Shown here in pieces: positions 49,103-58,306 of a stretch of 64,000 nucleotides of DNA. Made by a program: the position numbers and the translations under genes. Below the pieces are notes generated by a model. The model made no database searches. It saw only the letters and a list, made by a program, of their open reading frames with translations, and was not told where the DNA came from. This DNA comes from Bacillota bacterium (GTDB taxonomy: Bacteria > Bacillota > Dethiobacteria > Dethiobacterales > Dethiobacteraceae), in contig QLUR01000004.1 of the NCBI GenBank assembly GCA_018725565.1, positions 41,234 through 105,233 of the forward strand. Reading direction: 5' to 3'. Each line of letters begins with the position of its first letter. The first letter of the stretch is position 1.

Positions 49103-50529
49103 GCAGCTACGAGACGGTTATCGGTTTAGAAGTGCATGTGGAGTTGGCCACCAAATCCAAGATCTTTTGCTCTTGCCCGACGGCATTCGGCAAGGGCGCC
49201 AACACGCAGGTTTGTCCTGTCTGCCTCGGTTTTCCGGGTACGCTGCCGGTGCTGAACAGGCGGGCAGTGGAGTACGCCCTGAAGGCTGCGCTGGCCCTTA
49301 ATTGCCGGATACCCTCTTTTGCCAAGTTTGACCGCAAGAATTACTTTTACCCGGACCTGCCCAAGGCGTACCAGATTTCCCAGTACGACCTGCCGCTGGC
49401 AGTGGAGGGATACCTGGAGATCGGGATGGAGGGGAAGGTAAAGCGTATCGGTATCACCCGCGTCCACCTGGAGGAGGATGCGGGTAAGCTGATTCACTCC
49501 GGTTACGGCGACTACTCGCTTGCCGACTACAACCGCACCGGTGTTCCGCTGCTTGAAATTGTCTCGGAGCCGGACCTCCGCTCCCCGGAGGAGGCTAAAG
49601 TTTATCTGGAAAAGCTAAGAAGCATCATCCAGTACAGCGGTGTCTCCGACGTGAAAATGGAGGAAGGGTCATTGCGCTGCGACGCCAACATTTCCCTGCG
49701 GCCGGCCGGCAGCAGCGCTTTTGGCGTACGGACGGAGATAAAGAACATGAATTCCTTTAAAGCGGTGCAGCGCGGCCTTGAATATGAAGTGCAGCGCCAG
49801 GGCGCCGCTCTTGACGCCGGCAGGCAGGTGATACAGGAAACGCGGCGCTGGGATGAGGACAGGGAACTTACTTTTCCCATGCGTTCCAAGGAAGAAGCCC
49901 ATGACTACCGTTATTTTCCTGACCCGGACCTGGTGCCGGTAATCATTGATATCGACTGGGTGGAAGCGATACGCCGCTCGTTACCGGAGATGCCGGATGA
50001 GCGCCGCAGGCGCTATGTCGCGGAACTGGGCCTCTCGGAGTATGACGCTGCCGTGCTTACCGCTTCCCCTTCTTTGGCTGATTTTTTTGAAGCAGCGGCA
50101 GCCGCCTGCCAGGAGGTTAAGGCGGCGGCTAACTGGCTAATGGGGGATATTACCAGGCACCTGAAAGCGATGGGGCTGGAGATTCGGGAAACTAAACTGA
50201 CGCCGTCACATCTGGCAGAGCTGCTGAAGCTGCAGAATGAGGGGACAATCAGCGGCGCACTGGCCAAGACTGTTCTGGATGAGATATTTGCCACCGGCAA
50301 GAGACCGGGGGAGATTGTCAGCGAAAAAGGCCTGTTCCAGATTAGCGACAAGGCCGCCCTTGGCGCCATCGTTGACCAGATTATCGCGGAGAACCCCAAG
50401 TCGGTGGATGATTACCGCGGCGGCAAGGAAAAGGCGCTTGGTTTTCTCGTGGGACAGGTGATGCGCCAGTCCAAAGGCAAAGCAAACCCCGAGCTGGTAA
50501 ACACACTGCTGCGGGACAGGCTTGGCTAG
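49099..50529 (+). CDS. gatB: Glu/Asp-tRNA amidotransferase subunit B
   Basis: GatB binds the misacylated tRNA, activates the carboxylate with ATP and receives ammonia from GatA. A 476-residue protein of normal length: [23 protein letters not shown] at the N-terminus with the zinc-binding CSCP...VCPVC arrangement, [21 protein letters not shown] near 76-96, and the C-terminal YqeY/tail domain ending [22 protein letters not shown] start. The window shows no terminator in the 36 bases before the convergent transporter gene. Confidence 0.96.
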   Translation: MSSYETVIGLEVHVELATKSKIFCSCPTAFGKGANTQVCPVCLGFPGTLPVLNRRAVEYALKAALALNCRIPSFAKFDRKNYFYPDLPKAYQISQYDLPLAVEGYLEIGMEGKVKRIGITRVHLEEDAGKLIHSGYGDYSLADYNRTGVPLLEIVSEPDLRSPEEAKVYLEKLRSIIQYSGVSDVKMEEGSLRCDANISLRPAGSSAFGVRTEIKNMNSFKAVQRGLEYEVQRQGAALDAGRQVIQETRRWDEDRELTFPMRSKEEAHDYRYFPDPDLVPVIIDIDWVEAIRRSLPEMPDERRRRYVAELGLSEYDAAVLTASPSLADFFEAAAAACQEVKAAANWLMGDITRHLKAMGLEIRETKLTPSHLAELLKLQNEGTISGALAKTVLDEIFATGKRPGEIVSEKGLFQISDKAALGAIVDQIIAENPKSVDDYRGGKEKALGFLVGQVMRQSKGKANPELVNTLLRDRLG

Positions 50530-50565
50530 CTATGCGTGCCATATCCGGAAGGGAAAATCATAGTT

Positions 50566-51171
50566 CTAAGAAGCGTTTGCCAGGTCAATCATCCTGTGAC
50601 AGATCCGTTGAATCAGCTTCTCGTCGTGACTGGTCACCAACATGCCAAGACGGCGTTCAGCGGCGACCCTGAGAACTGCCTGCCAGATTTGCGCCTGGGT
50701 AACGGCGTCAAGCATGGTGGTCATCTCGTCGGCCAACAGGTAGCGGGTCCCGGGGCCGAGGGCACGGGCCACGCAAAAGCGCTGCAGTTCGCCGGCGGAC
50801 AGTTCGTTTGGCCAGCGCTTCAGCCACTCATTATTGATGCCCAGCGCCAGCAGCAGCGATTCATCCGGAATGTAACCCTCGCGGAGCGTATCAAGCATTT
50901 GCCAGCGGGGATTAACCGCCTGTTCCGGGTGTTGGCTGATAAGCTGAACAGGGCAATATCCGGAGGCCGGCAGCGGTTGCCCGTCAAGGGTGATTCTGCC
51001 GGCCTCCGGGCGCTCAAAGGCGGCCAGCAGGCGGGCCAGAGTAGTTTTGCCGCAGCCGGAAGGCCCGGTCAGTCCGACTATCTCGCCCGGCAGGATGGAC
51101 AAATTAAGATCACGCAAAATCCATGGCCCGGACTTGTAACGGAAACTGACGTTTATTGCCTCAAGCGGCAT
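50566..51171 (-). CDS. ABC transporter ATP-binding protein (NikE/DppF type)
   Basis: A 201-residue ATPase, the second of two in this importer. Walker A GPSGCGKTT near 36-44, the Q-loop ISQHPEQ, an ABC signature in divergent form (ELSAGELQRFCVARAL, LSAGE for LSGGQ), Walker B LLADEMTTMLD with Met replacing the usual Pro, and the switch His in TSHDE. The frame is open to 51477, but ATG 51171 (MPLEAINVSFRYKSG) follows AGGTG and is the family start. It overlaps the other ATPase gene by 11 bases. Shorter than OppF, lacking the C-terminal peptide domain. Confidence 0.88.
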   Translation of the reverse strand: MPLEAINVSFRYKSGPWILRDLNLSILPGEIVGLTGPSGCGKTTLARLLAAFERPEAGRITLDGQPLPASGYCPVQLISQHPEQAVNPRWQMLDTLREGYIPDESLLLALGINNEWLKRWPNELSAGELQRFCVARALGPGTRYLLADEMTTMLDAVTQAQIWQAVLRVAAERRLGMLVTSHDEKLIQRICHRMIDLANAS

Positions 51172-52102
51172 GGTGACACCTGGTCTCCCCGCCACGCAAG
51201 GGACGCAGCTCCGGTTGGACGGCTGCACAGTCCGGGGAGGCAAACGGACAGCGTGGAGCAAACAGACAGCCTTGAGGCAGATCATCGACGGAGGGCTGGG
51301 AGCCGGAAAGGGGCCGGAAGCCGTTTTGCGGCAAAGCCCGCCATAAGGCTTTGCTGTAGGGGTGGCGCAACAGCTCGCCCTCACCGCAAAAGTCGGAGAC
51401 CGGTGCTGTTTCCACAGTGCTGCCGGCGTAAAAGACGGCAATCCGATCAGCTGTTTCCAGCGCGGCGGTGATATCATGGGTGATAAGCATAACAGCCCGT
51501 CCTGCGGTGCTCAGCTCCCTAAGGTGAGCCAGCGTTTCCCTGACTATCGCGGAATGCAGACCCGGCGTCGGTTCATCGGCGATGATGAGGCGGGCGTTGC
51601 CGGCCGCGGCGGTGGCGACGAGCACGCGCCTGGCCATTCCTCCTGACAACTGAAAAGGGAACAGTTGCTCTGTCCCGGCCGCCAGGTGGTAGCGGCTGAA
51701 AATCTCCCGTTGCACTGCCGCGCCGTTCCCATTGAGAGAGCTTGAACGTACCTGCGCCCCCACTCGCATCAGCGGGTCGAGGAAGTTGACCGACTGGGGG
51801 ATGAGCGCAATTTCTCGACCGCGCAAAGTAGCCTGACGCACCGGGGTCAGATGCTCGCCCGCGTAAATCATCCTGCCGTCAACGCAAGCGTTGCCGGGCA
51901 GGATGCCGAGGATGGCGTGGGCCAGCAGGCTCTTGCCGGAACCGCTGCCCCCGACTATGGCCAGCATCTCGCCGGGTCTGACGCTGACACTTAGATCAAC
52001 TATGGCCTGGATAGTCTTTTGTCTGAGACCGCCGGTGTACTGAGTAAAAGATACGGAAAGGCCGGATACTTCCAAAAGAGGTCTGACGGCTTCTTTTGTC
52101 AT
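51161..52102 (-). CDS. ABC transporter ATP-binding protein (NikD/DppD type)
   Basis: A 313-residue ATPase with Walker A GGSGSGKS near 47-54, signature LSGGMARRVLVA, Walker B LIIADEPTPGLH and ITHD. The C-terminal oligopeptide/nickel-transport domain has the Cys pattern CLFAPRCPFASPDC...CH, which binds an Fe-S cluster in OppD/DppD relatives. ATG 52102 follows AGGGAAG; GTG 52108 is two codons earlier. Second-to-last gene of the importer operon. Confidence 0.9.
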   Translation of the reverse strand: MTKEAVRPLLEVSGLSVSFTQYTGGLRQKTIQAIVDLSVSVRPGEMLAIVGGSGSGKSLLAHAILGILPGNACVDGRMIYAGEHLTPVRQATLRGREIALIPQSVNFLDPLMRVGAQVRSSSLNGNGAAVQREIFSRYHLAAGTEQLFPFQLSGGMARRVLVATAAAGNARLIIADEPTPGLHSAIVRETLAHLRELSTAGRAVMLITHDITAALETADRIAVFYAGSTVETAPVSDFCGEGELLRHPYSKALWRALPQNGFRPLSGSQPSVDDLPQGCLFAPRCPFASPDCAAVQPELRPLRGGETRCHHAA

Positions 52103-52126
52103 GAGCACTTCCCTATTGCTCCTTTC

Positions 52127-52990
52127 TTATTCCCGGGCGCTGCGCGGGTCATACAGCAGCCGCAGGTTGTCGCCTAGGATGTCAAACATGCGCACCATGA
52201 CGAGCAGGGCGAGGCCCGGGAAAAAGGCCAGCCACCAACTTCCCGCGGAAAGATAGTGCATCGACTCAGATAGGATAACACCGATAGCCGGCCGATGCGG
52301 CGACAGGCCAAACCCCAGAAAGGTAATGGCTGCTTCATGCAGGATGGCGTGGGGGAAAAGCAGAAGGAAGCCGACCAATAGCTGGGGTTTAAGGTGCGGC
52401 AGGAGATGGCGGGTGGCCACCCACCAGCGGGAACGCCCCAGACGGCGGGAAACAAGCACGAATTCCGCAGAGCGGAGTTGCAGCACCTCGGCACGCAGCA
52501 GCCGTGTCAAAGCTGGCCAGTGGGTGAGAGTCACCCCGGCGATTACCCCTTGCAGGCCACCGCCGAAGACAAAGGCAATCAGGATAATCAGGACCAGATG
52601 GGGCACCGCCAGGAAAAGGTCGACCAGCCAGGTAATGATGGTATCAAGGCGCTTGCCCCCCAGGGCGGCAGCCAACCCCAGCACAAGGGCGATAAAGGCG
52701 CTTATGCCGGCAGCAGTCAGCCCTACGCCAAAACTTAAAGAAAGTCCCTGAACAGTGCGAGCCAGCATATCGCGGCCCAGCCAGTCGGTGCCCAAAGGGT
52801 AGGCCAGCGAGGGTGGCATGTTCCTGTGGTTCAAGTTGACAGACAGCCCCTCTTCGCCGAGGAACAGCGCTCCGCCCAGCAGGACAAATAAAAGGGTGGC
52901 TGCCAGGGCAATTGTCAATAAAGTGTGCTGCCGGCGGTTCAGGCGCCGCCGGTTGGAGTTGCGGCAGGGCAGGGTATTAACGCTGTTCAC
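52127..52990 (-). CDS. ABC transporter permease (NikC/DppC type)
   Basis: A 287-residue inner-membrane permease with an N-terminal span (about 24-45), the periplasmic loop GTDWLGRDMLARTVQG, and five further spans; the EAA-like coupling helix reads EFVLVSRRLGRSRWWVATRHLLPHL. HEAAITFLGFGLSPHRPAIGVIL is the DppC/NikC hallmark. It overlaps the other permease gene by 14 bases. GTG start. Confidence 0.92.
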   Translation of the reverse strand: MNSVNTLPCRNSNRRRLNRRQHTLLTIALAATLLFVLLGGALFLGEEGLSVNLNHRNMPPSLAYPLGTDWLGRDMLARTVQGLSLSFGVGLTAAGISAFIALVLGLAAALGGKRLDTIITWLVDLFLAVPHLVLIILIAFVFGGGLQGVIAGVTLTHWPALTRLLRAEVLQLRSAEFVLVSRRLGRSRWWVATRHLLPHLKPQLLVGFLLLFPHAILHEAAITFLGFGLSPHRPAIGVILSESMHYLSAGSWWLAFFPGLALLVMVRMFDILGDNLRLLYDPRSARE

Positions 52991-53966
52991 AGGGATCTCC
53001 TTTCAGCCGGAGGCGCGGATCGATCAGCCGGTAGAGCAGCTCTGCGGCAAGGTTGCCGGAGAAAACAAATATGGCGCTGAAAATGACCACCCCCAGCAGC
53101 AACGGAACATCGCCCCGCAGGCCGGCCTGCACGGCTGCCTGCCCGAGGCCGGGGTAGGAAAAGACTTGCTCGGCCAGAACTGAGCCGCCGAAAAGTTCGC
53201 TGAAAGAGGCGAACTGCAGGGTGGTAACAGGCAAAGCGATATTGCGCAAACCGTGCCGCCGGAACAATTGCAGTCCGCTCTCGCCTCTGGCCCGTGCAAA
53301 CAGCACATAATCGCTCTGCAGCACTTCCACCAGCTTTTGCCTGGTATGCAACGCCACGCCAGCCACACCGGTGATGCCGAGGGTCAGGGCCGGCAGCAGC
53401 AGGTGGTGAACGCGGTCGGCCAAAGTGACTTCATGGGCGGGTACCCCGGCGGGTACGCCCAAGCCAACCGGAAACCAGCCCAGCCAGACGGCAAAGGTTA
53501 ACAGCATTAAAAGACCCAGCCAAAACAGCGGGGTGGAGGCCAGGGTGAGACAGTACCACTTAATCAGCCGATCCGTCCAGGTACCCTGCTTCATGCCGGC
53601 CAAGGTGCCCAAGGCAAACCCGAAGATGCCGGAAAAGGTCCAGGCGGTGAGCATCAGTGCCAGGGAAGCGAGAAACCGTTCGCCGATGACATCCAGCACC
53701 GGACGGCGAAAAATCATAGAAACCCCCAGGTCACCGCGCAGGACAGCCATGCTCCAGCGTGCCAATCGCTCCGGGAGCGGCCGGTCGAGGCCCCAGTACT
53801 CGGCGATTTTAGCCCATTGTTCCGGTCCGACTTTCAGCATATCGGCGCCAACATAAGCCCGTACCGGATCAATCGGTGAAGCCTCGAGCAGCAGGAAGGA
53901 AAGCACTGACACCGCCGCCAGTAGTGTAAGCAATCTTAAAATCCTGCCGGTCAAAAACAGGAGCAT
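52977..53966 (-). CDS. ABC transporter permease (NikB/DppB type)
   Basis: A 329-residue permease with six predicted spans. The N-terminal RILRLLTLLAAVSVLSFLLLEASPIDPVRAYVG is the DppB family start, and DYVLFARARGESGLQLFRRHGLRNIALPVTT the coupling helix; EQVFSYPGLGQAAVQAGLRGDVPLLLG is typical. ATG 53966 with AAGGA six bases upstream is favoured over ATG 53987, which lies inside the binding-protein gene. Confidence 0.92.
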   Translation of the reverse strand: MLLFLTGRILRLLTLLAAVSVLSFLLLEASPIDPVRAYVGADMLKVGPEQWAKIAEYWGLDRPLPERLARWSMAVLRGDLGVSMIFRRPVLDVIGERFLASLALMLTAWTFSGIFGFALGTLAGMKQGTWTDRLIKWYCLTLASTPLFWLGLLMLLTFAVWLGWFPVGLGVPAGVPAHEVTLADRVHHLLLPALTLGITGVAGVALHTRQKLVEVLQSDYVLFARARGESGLQLFRRHGLRNIALPVTTLQFASFSELFGGSVLAEQVFSYPGLGQAAVQAGLRGDVPLLLGVVIFSAIFVFSGNLAAELLYRLIDPRLRLKGDPCEQR

Positions 53967-53968
53967 AG

Positions 53969-55570
53969 TTATTCCTTCCTGCGCCATTCGGTAATATTGG
54001 CCGTCACCGGCCAGCCGTGGCCGTGTGGTTGAATCCGCTGCCGACCAAGGTCCAGCCCTTCACTGACAAAATACAGGTGGTCAAGATTTACCAGCCAGGC
54101 CCAAGGGGCATCGCCTCTGGCGCTCAAGCCCGTCTGCCCGTCCCATTGCGCTTTCTGCCAGTAGCGGTTAGCTTCTTCTTCGCTGGTTGCGGCCAGCGCC
54201 TTGGCCATATACCCGTCAACAACGCTGTTGCTGTAAAAACCGGCGTTAAACCAGCCAATGCCGCGGGTTTCGCTGCTGTACAAGTTATACATTTCCAGCG
54301 GGTCGTGGCTGCCCCAGCCAAACAGGACCGCGTTGGCGTGCATCATTGCCTGAATGACCTCCCAGCTCTTGCCGGCCACGTCGATTTTGATGCCGAGAGG
54401 CCGAAGCTGGTCGGCGACCGCCAGGGACAGACCTTTGCGGGTCAGATCGGCGGCAGGGTAAACAAGAGTGAATTGAGCCTGCAGGTCACCTTTTTCCAAG
54501 AGACCATCGTTACCGGATTCTTTCCAGCCCGCGTCCGCCAAAATCTGCCGGGCCAGATCAATGTTGGCGTCCTGGATGACTGTTTCAGGATTCCACCAGG
54601 GCAAGCCGTCGCTTGAGGAATAAGCCGGCGAGCCAAAGCCGCCCAAAACACCGTCTGCCAGAGCCTGGCGGTCGATGGCTATATTGATGGCCCGGCGGAT
54701 GGCCAGGTCAGCGGTCACGTCGTTGCCTACCGGGTGACCGTCTTTAGTCCTTCCCCCGGCGGCAACAAAGGGGAACATGATGCCGCGATTGTCAACGCTG
54801 TCCAGGGCCAGCAGGCGCATTCCCGCTATCTCCTGCCGGGCGAACGCTTCCGGAACGGCAATCAGATCTGCCTGGCCTGCCTTGGCGGCGGCCAGCGCCG
54901 CATCGTCAGACATGAAAAGAAAGGTTATTCTTTGGAAATACGGTTGTTGGCCGTGGTAGAGAGGATTAGCCTCCACAATCAACTGCTGGCCCCTGTCCCA
55001 CTGCACAAATTTGAAGGGGCCGGAACCCAGCGGCCGGACAGCATAATCGGGGCCGTGGGCATGCCTGGGGACAATACCGATGCGTGCCAGCAGGTTTACG
55101 AAGGTTGATTGCGGCTGGTTAAGCCTGAATTTTACCGTTTGGCCGTCTACGGCTGCTACACTTTTCATATTATTCAGGTCAATAACCGCCCCGCTCCTGG
55201 CGGCGGCTGAAAACGTGTAAGCTACGTCTTCTGCCGTGAGGGGCCTGTCGTCCGAGAACTTTACGTCGTTGCGCAGCCTTACTGTCCATGTTAACCCGTC
55301 GGTACTTATCTCATGCCCGGCAGCCAAGTCGTTGACCAGGGTCAGATTATGGTCGCGTGCGAGCAGCGTACTCTGAAACAGGGGCGAGCCGTATGCCCCC
55401 CATCCGGTGGTCGGGTCAAACCCCGCCTCCGGCTCGCCTCCGATGGCGACGACCAGTTCATTTGCAGGGCGCTCTGCTCTTTCTGCCCTGTTTCTGACGC
55501 CCCCGCAGCCGGCGGCAGAAAGCGCTGCCAGTCCAAGCAGCAAGACAGCTAGTGCTATTTCTTTGCGCAT
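53969..55570 (-). CDS. ABC transporter substrate-binding lipoprotein (NikA/DppA family, probably nickel)
   Basis: A 533-residue extracytoplasmic receptor, first gene of the importer operon. The lipobox LSAAGC (Cys near 22) marks a lipoprotein. SBP_bac_5 domain: LTWTVRLRNDVKFSDDRPLTAEDVAYTF, PLGSGPFKFVQWDRGQQLIVEANPLYHGQQPYF, INIAIDRQALADGVLGG. Metal and peptide receptors share this fold, and ligand residues cannot be read reliably; the NikR-like operator upstream is the main argument for nickel. ATG 55570 follows AAGGAG; ATG 55579 is three codons earlier. Confidence 0.88.
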   Translation of the reverse strand: MRKEIALAVLLLGLAALSAAGCGGVRNRAERAERPANELVVAIGGEPEAGFDPTTGWGAYGSPLFQSTLLARDHNLTLVNDLAAGHEISTDGLTWTVRLRNDVKFSDDRPLTAEDVAYTFSAAARSGAVIDLNNMKSVAAVDGQTVKFRLNQPQSTFVNLLARIGIVPRHAHGPDYAVRPLGSGPFKFVQWDRGQQLIVEANPLYHGQQPYFQRITFLFMSDDAALAAAKAGQADLIAVPEAFARQEIAGMRLLALDSVDNRGIMFPFVAAGGRTKDGHPVGNDVTADLAIRRAINIAIDRQALADGVLGGFGSPAYSSSDGLPWWNPETVIQDANIDLARQILADAGWKESGNDGLLEKGDLQAQFTLVYPAADLTRKGLSLAVADQLRPLGIKIDVAGKSWEVIQAMMHANAVLFGWGSHDPLEMYNLYSSETRGIGWFNAGFYSNSVVDGYMAKALAATSEEEANRYWQKAQWDGQTGLSARGDAPWAWLVNLDHLYFVSEGLDLGRQRIQPHGHGWPVTANITEWRRKE

Positions 55571-55679
55571 GCAACTCATCTCCTTGTGTCATATTAGTCG
55601 AAATATATATAAAAGGCAAAGCCATTGTCTGAAAAAGGCTGATGCAAAGACCAGCCAAAGTAAGGGAGGGAAAAAGTCG

Positions 55680-55748
55680 GTGTTATCAATCTATAAATCG
55701 TAACACCAAAGAGTAATAGGCGTAACACAAAAATTCGCAAAGTAACAC
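55680..55748 (-). promoter_or_regulatory. Array of GTGTTAC half-sites resembling a NikR operator
   Basis: GTGTTAT (55680-55686), 13 bases, GTAACAC (55700-55706): a dyad of the GTGTTAC-N13-GTAACAC type described for NikR in several non-enteric groups. Two more GTAACAC copies follow at 55722-55728 and 55742-55748, so half-sites recur every 20-22 bases, about two helical turns. The array begins 110 bases upstream of the binding-protein start. It would let NikR-Ni repress the operon. Confidence 0.6.
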
Positions 55749-55817
55749 TTTGGGATATTTGTTTCGGTCTCAACTCAAGTATTCCTGCTATTGAGCAAAA
55801 AATATTTTTCTGCAGGA

Positions 55818-56219
55818 TTACAAACGCTGCCGGACAAACTCTATGGTTTTTTCTGCCAGCCGCAAAGCTTCTTCCGCCGGTTTTCTGGTATAAACTTTGG
55901 CCGGGATGCTATCGGGGATTCCGTTAGGGTAACGCGTGGGAATATAGTAGCCGTCCAAAATGGCGACTTCATCTCTGAGTGCGGCAAAATCCGCCTCGAA
56001 TTGCTCTGCCCAAGTAGCCAGAGATGTCACGGAATGGCCGGTAACTATCTTTTCCCCGTGGGCATAAAGAAAAGCCTTAATAGCTTTTTCTGCTACCTGC
56101 TGAGCGATAAAGCACGCCAAATGATATACCCTGTTATCAAACAAAACCTGCGCACCAATCAAATCTGCCTCGGATTGCTCCAGCCAGCGCAGGCCTTCCT
56201 CTTTAGAACTCCGCTTCAT
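55818..56219 (-). CDS. HEPN-domain protein (toxin-type partner)
   Basis: A 133-residue HEPN protein: WLEQSEADLIGAQVLFDNRVYHLACFIAQQVAEKAIKAFLYAHG is the family core helix pair. The usual RNase motif Rx4-6H is not obvious; ALRDEVAILDGYYIPTRYPNG resembles the DxxYIPTRYP segment of HEPN partners. It overlaps the upstream nucleotidyltransferase gene by 17 bases, the standard MNT-HEPN arrangement. In such modules the MNT protein modifies the HEPN toxin; which one is toxic here is unknown. Confidence 0.85.
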   Translation of the reverse strand: MKRSSKEEGLRWLEQSEADLIGAQVLFDNRVYHLACFIAQQVAEKAIKAFLYAHGEKIVTGHSVTSLATWAEQFEADFAALRDEVAILDGYYIPTRYPNGIPDSIPAKVYTRKPAEEALRLAEKTIEFVRQRL

Positions 56220-56553
56220 AAAGTGTTTTCCCCTCCCGTAACGCGTTTTTCAGAAACATATTGCTTTCCTTCATCACGTCAAATTCTGCGGGAGTATAAA
56301 CTAACAAGTCAACGGCCGCCCGCGGCCTGATTTTTTTATACAATGCGGCGATCCTGTCGGGAAAATTGTCTTCGCTTTGCATAACTACAATCAAATCGAG
56401 GTCACTATCCAGCCCGGCCTCCCCGCGGGCCGATGAGCCAAAGAGGATAATTTTTTGGGCTCCTATAACTTTTAATTCTTGCTGAATCCTGTCCAATTCA
56501 CTACGGAGAAGAGCAGTGTTTTTCTCCCTGCGCATTTCCAGCATATTTTTCAA
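56203..56553 (-). CDS. Minimal nucleotidyltransferase (MNT, antitoxin-type)
   Basis: A small Pol-beta-fold nucleotidyltransferase. The active-site signature GSSARGEAGLDSDLDLIVV (GS-x9-DxD) is intact, and VDLLVYTPAEFD provides the third Asp. In HEPN/MNT pairs such enzymes AMPylate the HEPN toxin. The frame is open to 56637; TTG 56553 has GAGGTG six bases upstream and gives 116 residues, while ATG 56583 would add ten residues without a clear ribosome site. Translation is coupled to the HEPN gene. Confidence 0.82.
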   Translation of the reverse strand: MKNMLEMRREKNTALLRSELDRIQQELKVIGAQKIILFGSSARGEAGLDSDLDLIVVMQSEDNFPDRIAALYKKIRPRAAVDLLVYTPAEFDVMKESNMFLKNALREGKTLYEAEF

Positions 56554-56640
56554 GGCGCCCACCTCAACCGTATTATATCCCATATGACTGGAAATGTATA
56601 GTAAGTTAGCGTCACATGTTGGTCTGAGCAAATACATAAG

Positions 56641-56657
56641 AACGCCCTGTGCGGGCG
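56641..56657. terminator. Small hairpin after the GH57 branching enzyme
   Basis: ACGCCC, loop TGTGC, GGGCGT, just past the stop of the minus-strand GH57 gene and before the MNT gene. A short T/A tract follows on the minus strand; weak evidence. Confidence 0.4.
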
Positions 56658-56663
56658 TGCTTC

Positions 56664-58289
56664 TCAGCTGCCGGCCAGGGCGACTGCTACTTTGTTGGTA
56701 AGCGCCTGCGGGGTGAACAGGCGGTAATCAAGGTCGGGGAAAAGGTTGTTTTTTTCCTGCAGGCGATGCAGGTATTCGGGGGTAATGCGCTGACTGCGCA
56801 ACTGTTCATGCAGCCGCTGGAAGCAGACCAGATGGTCCTCGGCCCTTTGGCGGGCATATTGAACCATGGCGCCGCCGGTCATCATAAACGGCCAATCACT
56901 GGCTTGAGCCAGCAGCAGTTCCCTGCCCAGCTGGTTTAAAGCCTGCAATTGCACCCCCGTGGCGGCCGGGAAATCGGCGGCGGCCCGGATCATCTGCTCC
57001 GCCGCCTGGTGCAGATGACGGTACAGCCAGTCGTTGCTCTGGTTAAGCCAGACCTCGTGGTAACCTTTATCGCCCCAGCTGGAGGAACTGGGTTCAGCCT
57101 CCTGCAGAGGCAGACCAAGGTTCAGGTATTCGCTGGGCGTAATCGGCCGAAAAACCTGCTGGTCGCGGTCGATTTTGCGAAACAGCTGGTACAGCCAGTC
57201 TGGCCCTTCGTACCACCAGTGGCCGAACAGCTCGGCGTCGTAAGGCGCCACGACAACAGGCGGCCTGCCAAGTGCGCCGGCCAGGTGCTCAACCTGGCGC
57301 TCGCGGTTGAACATAAAGTTGGCGGCGTGTTCAGCCGCGCGCTGCCGCGCCCGGTCCGGGTTATACGGTTCCTTGTGGTCGGTTTTACCGGTTATGCGAT
57401 AATATTTGAAGCCGGTGTGCAGGCGGATGCCGTCCGGATGAATGTAAGGGCCGATATATTCCAGCGGCAGGTCAAAGCCGATATCGCGGTAAAAGTCGCG
57501 GTAATCAAAATCGCCCGGGTATCCTTCAGTTTTGCTCCAGACCTGCTTGCCCGATTCCGGGTCGCGGCCGAAGGCGGCCACGCCGGCAGGCGTGAGCAGC
57601 GGGCTGTAAACTCCAAAGGCCGGCCGCGGTTTGGCAAATAGGATGCCGTGAGTGTCCAGGAAAAAATAATGCAGGCCCAGTTCCCGCAAAATTTCATCCA
57701 ACCCGTATTCAAAGGCACATTCCGGCAGCCAGATGCCGGTCGGCGCCTTGCCGAACAGGAGGGTGTGCTGCTCAACAGCTATCGCCAGCTGGGCATAGAC
57801 CGCTTCCGGTTGTGTCCAGAGCAGTGGCAGGTAAGCATGCGTAGCCGCACAGGTGATAAGCTCCACTTTGCCGGTGGCGGCCAGAGCCCGGAAATGCCCT
57901 GCCAAGTCGCCGCGACAGGTGTGAAAAAAAAGTTGATGAGCGTCCCGCAGGCGATTGCGGTAGTTTTGCGCCAGCGGTGCAAAATTGGTGTCACCGTCAG
58001 TTCGCGCCACTTCCTGATCGGCCAGCTTCAGCAGTTTTTCCAGGTATCCACGGTATTTCTCCTGCAGGTAACCGTCTTGCCACATGGCTGCCAACGTGGG
58101 CGAAAGGGAAAGGGTAAGGCGGAAATCGATGTTTTCTTCGTGCAGTTTTTCCAGCACGGCAAGGAGAGGCAGATACGTTTCAGTCAGGGCCTCAAACAGC
58201 CATTTTTCCTCCAGCGAAAAAGCGTATTCCGGGTGCCTTACATACGGCAGGTGCGCATGCAGGACAAAAGCCAGGTAGCCTTTGGGCAA
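56664..58289 (-). CDS. GH57 1,4-alpha-glucan branching enzyme
   Basis: A 541-residue GH57 enzyme with a DUF1957-type C-terminal part. Nucleophile Glu190 in GIWLPECAFEYG and acid/base Asp351 in APYDAELFGHWWYEG line up with Glu183/Asp354 of the T. kodakarensis branching enzyme. It should add alpha-1,6 branches to glycogen. The N-terminus PKGYLAFVLHAHLPYVRHPEY is typical; TTG 58289 has GGAGG nine bases upstream, and ATG 58298 lies too close to that site. The DUF4912 gene ends 17 bases upstream, so both are one unit on the minus strand. Confidence 0.88.
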   Translation of the reverse strand: MPKGYLAFVLHAHLPYVRHPEYAFSLEEKWLFEALTETYLPLLAVLEKLHEENIDFRLTLSLSPTLAAMWQDGYLQEKYRGYLEKLLKLADQEVARTDGDTNFAPLAQNYRNRLRDAHQLFFHTCRGDLAGHFRALAATGKVELITCAATHAYLPLLWTQPEAVYAQLAIAVEQHTLLFGKAPTGIWLPECAFEYGLDEILRELGLHYFFLDTHGILFAKPRPAFGVYSPLLTPAGVAAFGRDPESGKQVWSKTEGYPGDFDYRDFYRDIGFDLPLEYIGPYIHPDGIRLHTGFKYYRITGKTDHKEPYNPDRARQRAAEHAANFMFNRERQVEHLAGALGRPPVVVAPYDAELFGHWWYEGPDWLYQLFRKIDRDQQVFRPITPSEYLNLGLPLQEAEPSSSSWGDKGYHEVWLNQSNDWLYRHLHQAAEQMIRAAADFPAATGVQLQALNQLGRELLLAQASDWPFMMTGGAMVQYARQRAEDHLVCFQRLHEQLRSQRITPEYLHRLQEKNNLFPDLDYRLFTPQALTNKVAVALAGS

Positions 58290-58306
58290 ATTTATCATCC
58301 TCCGGG

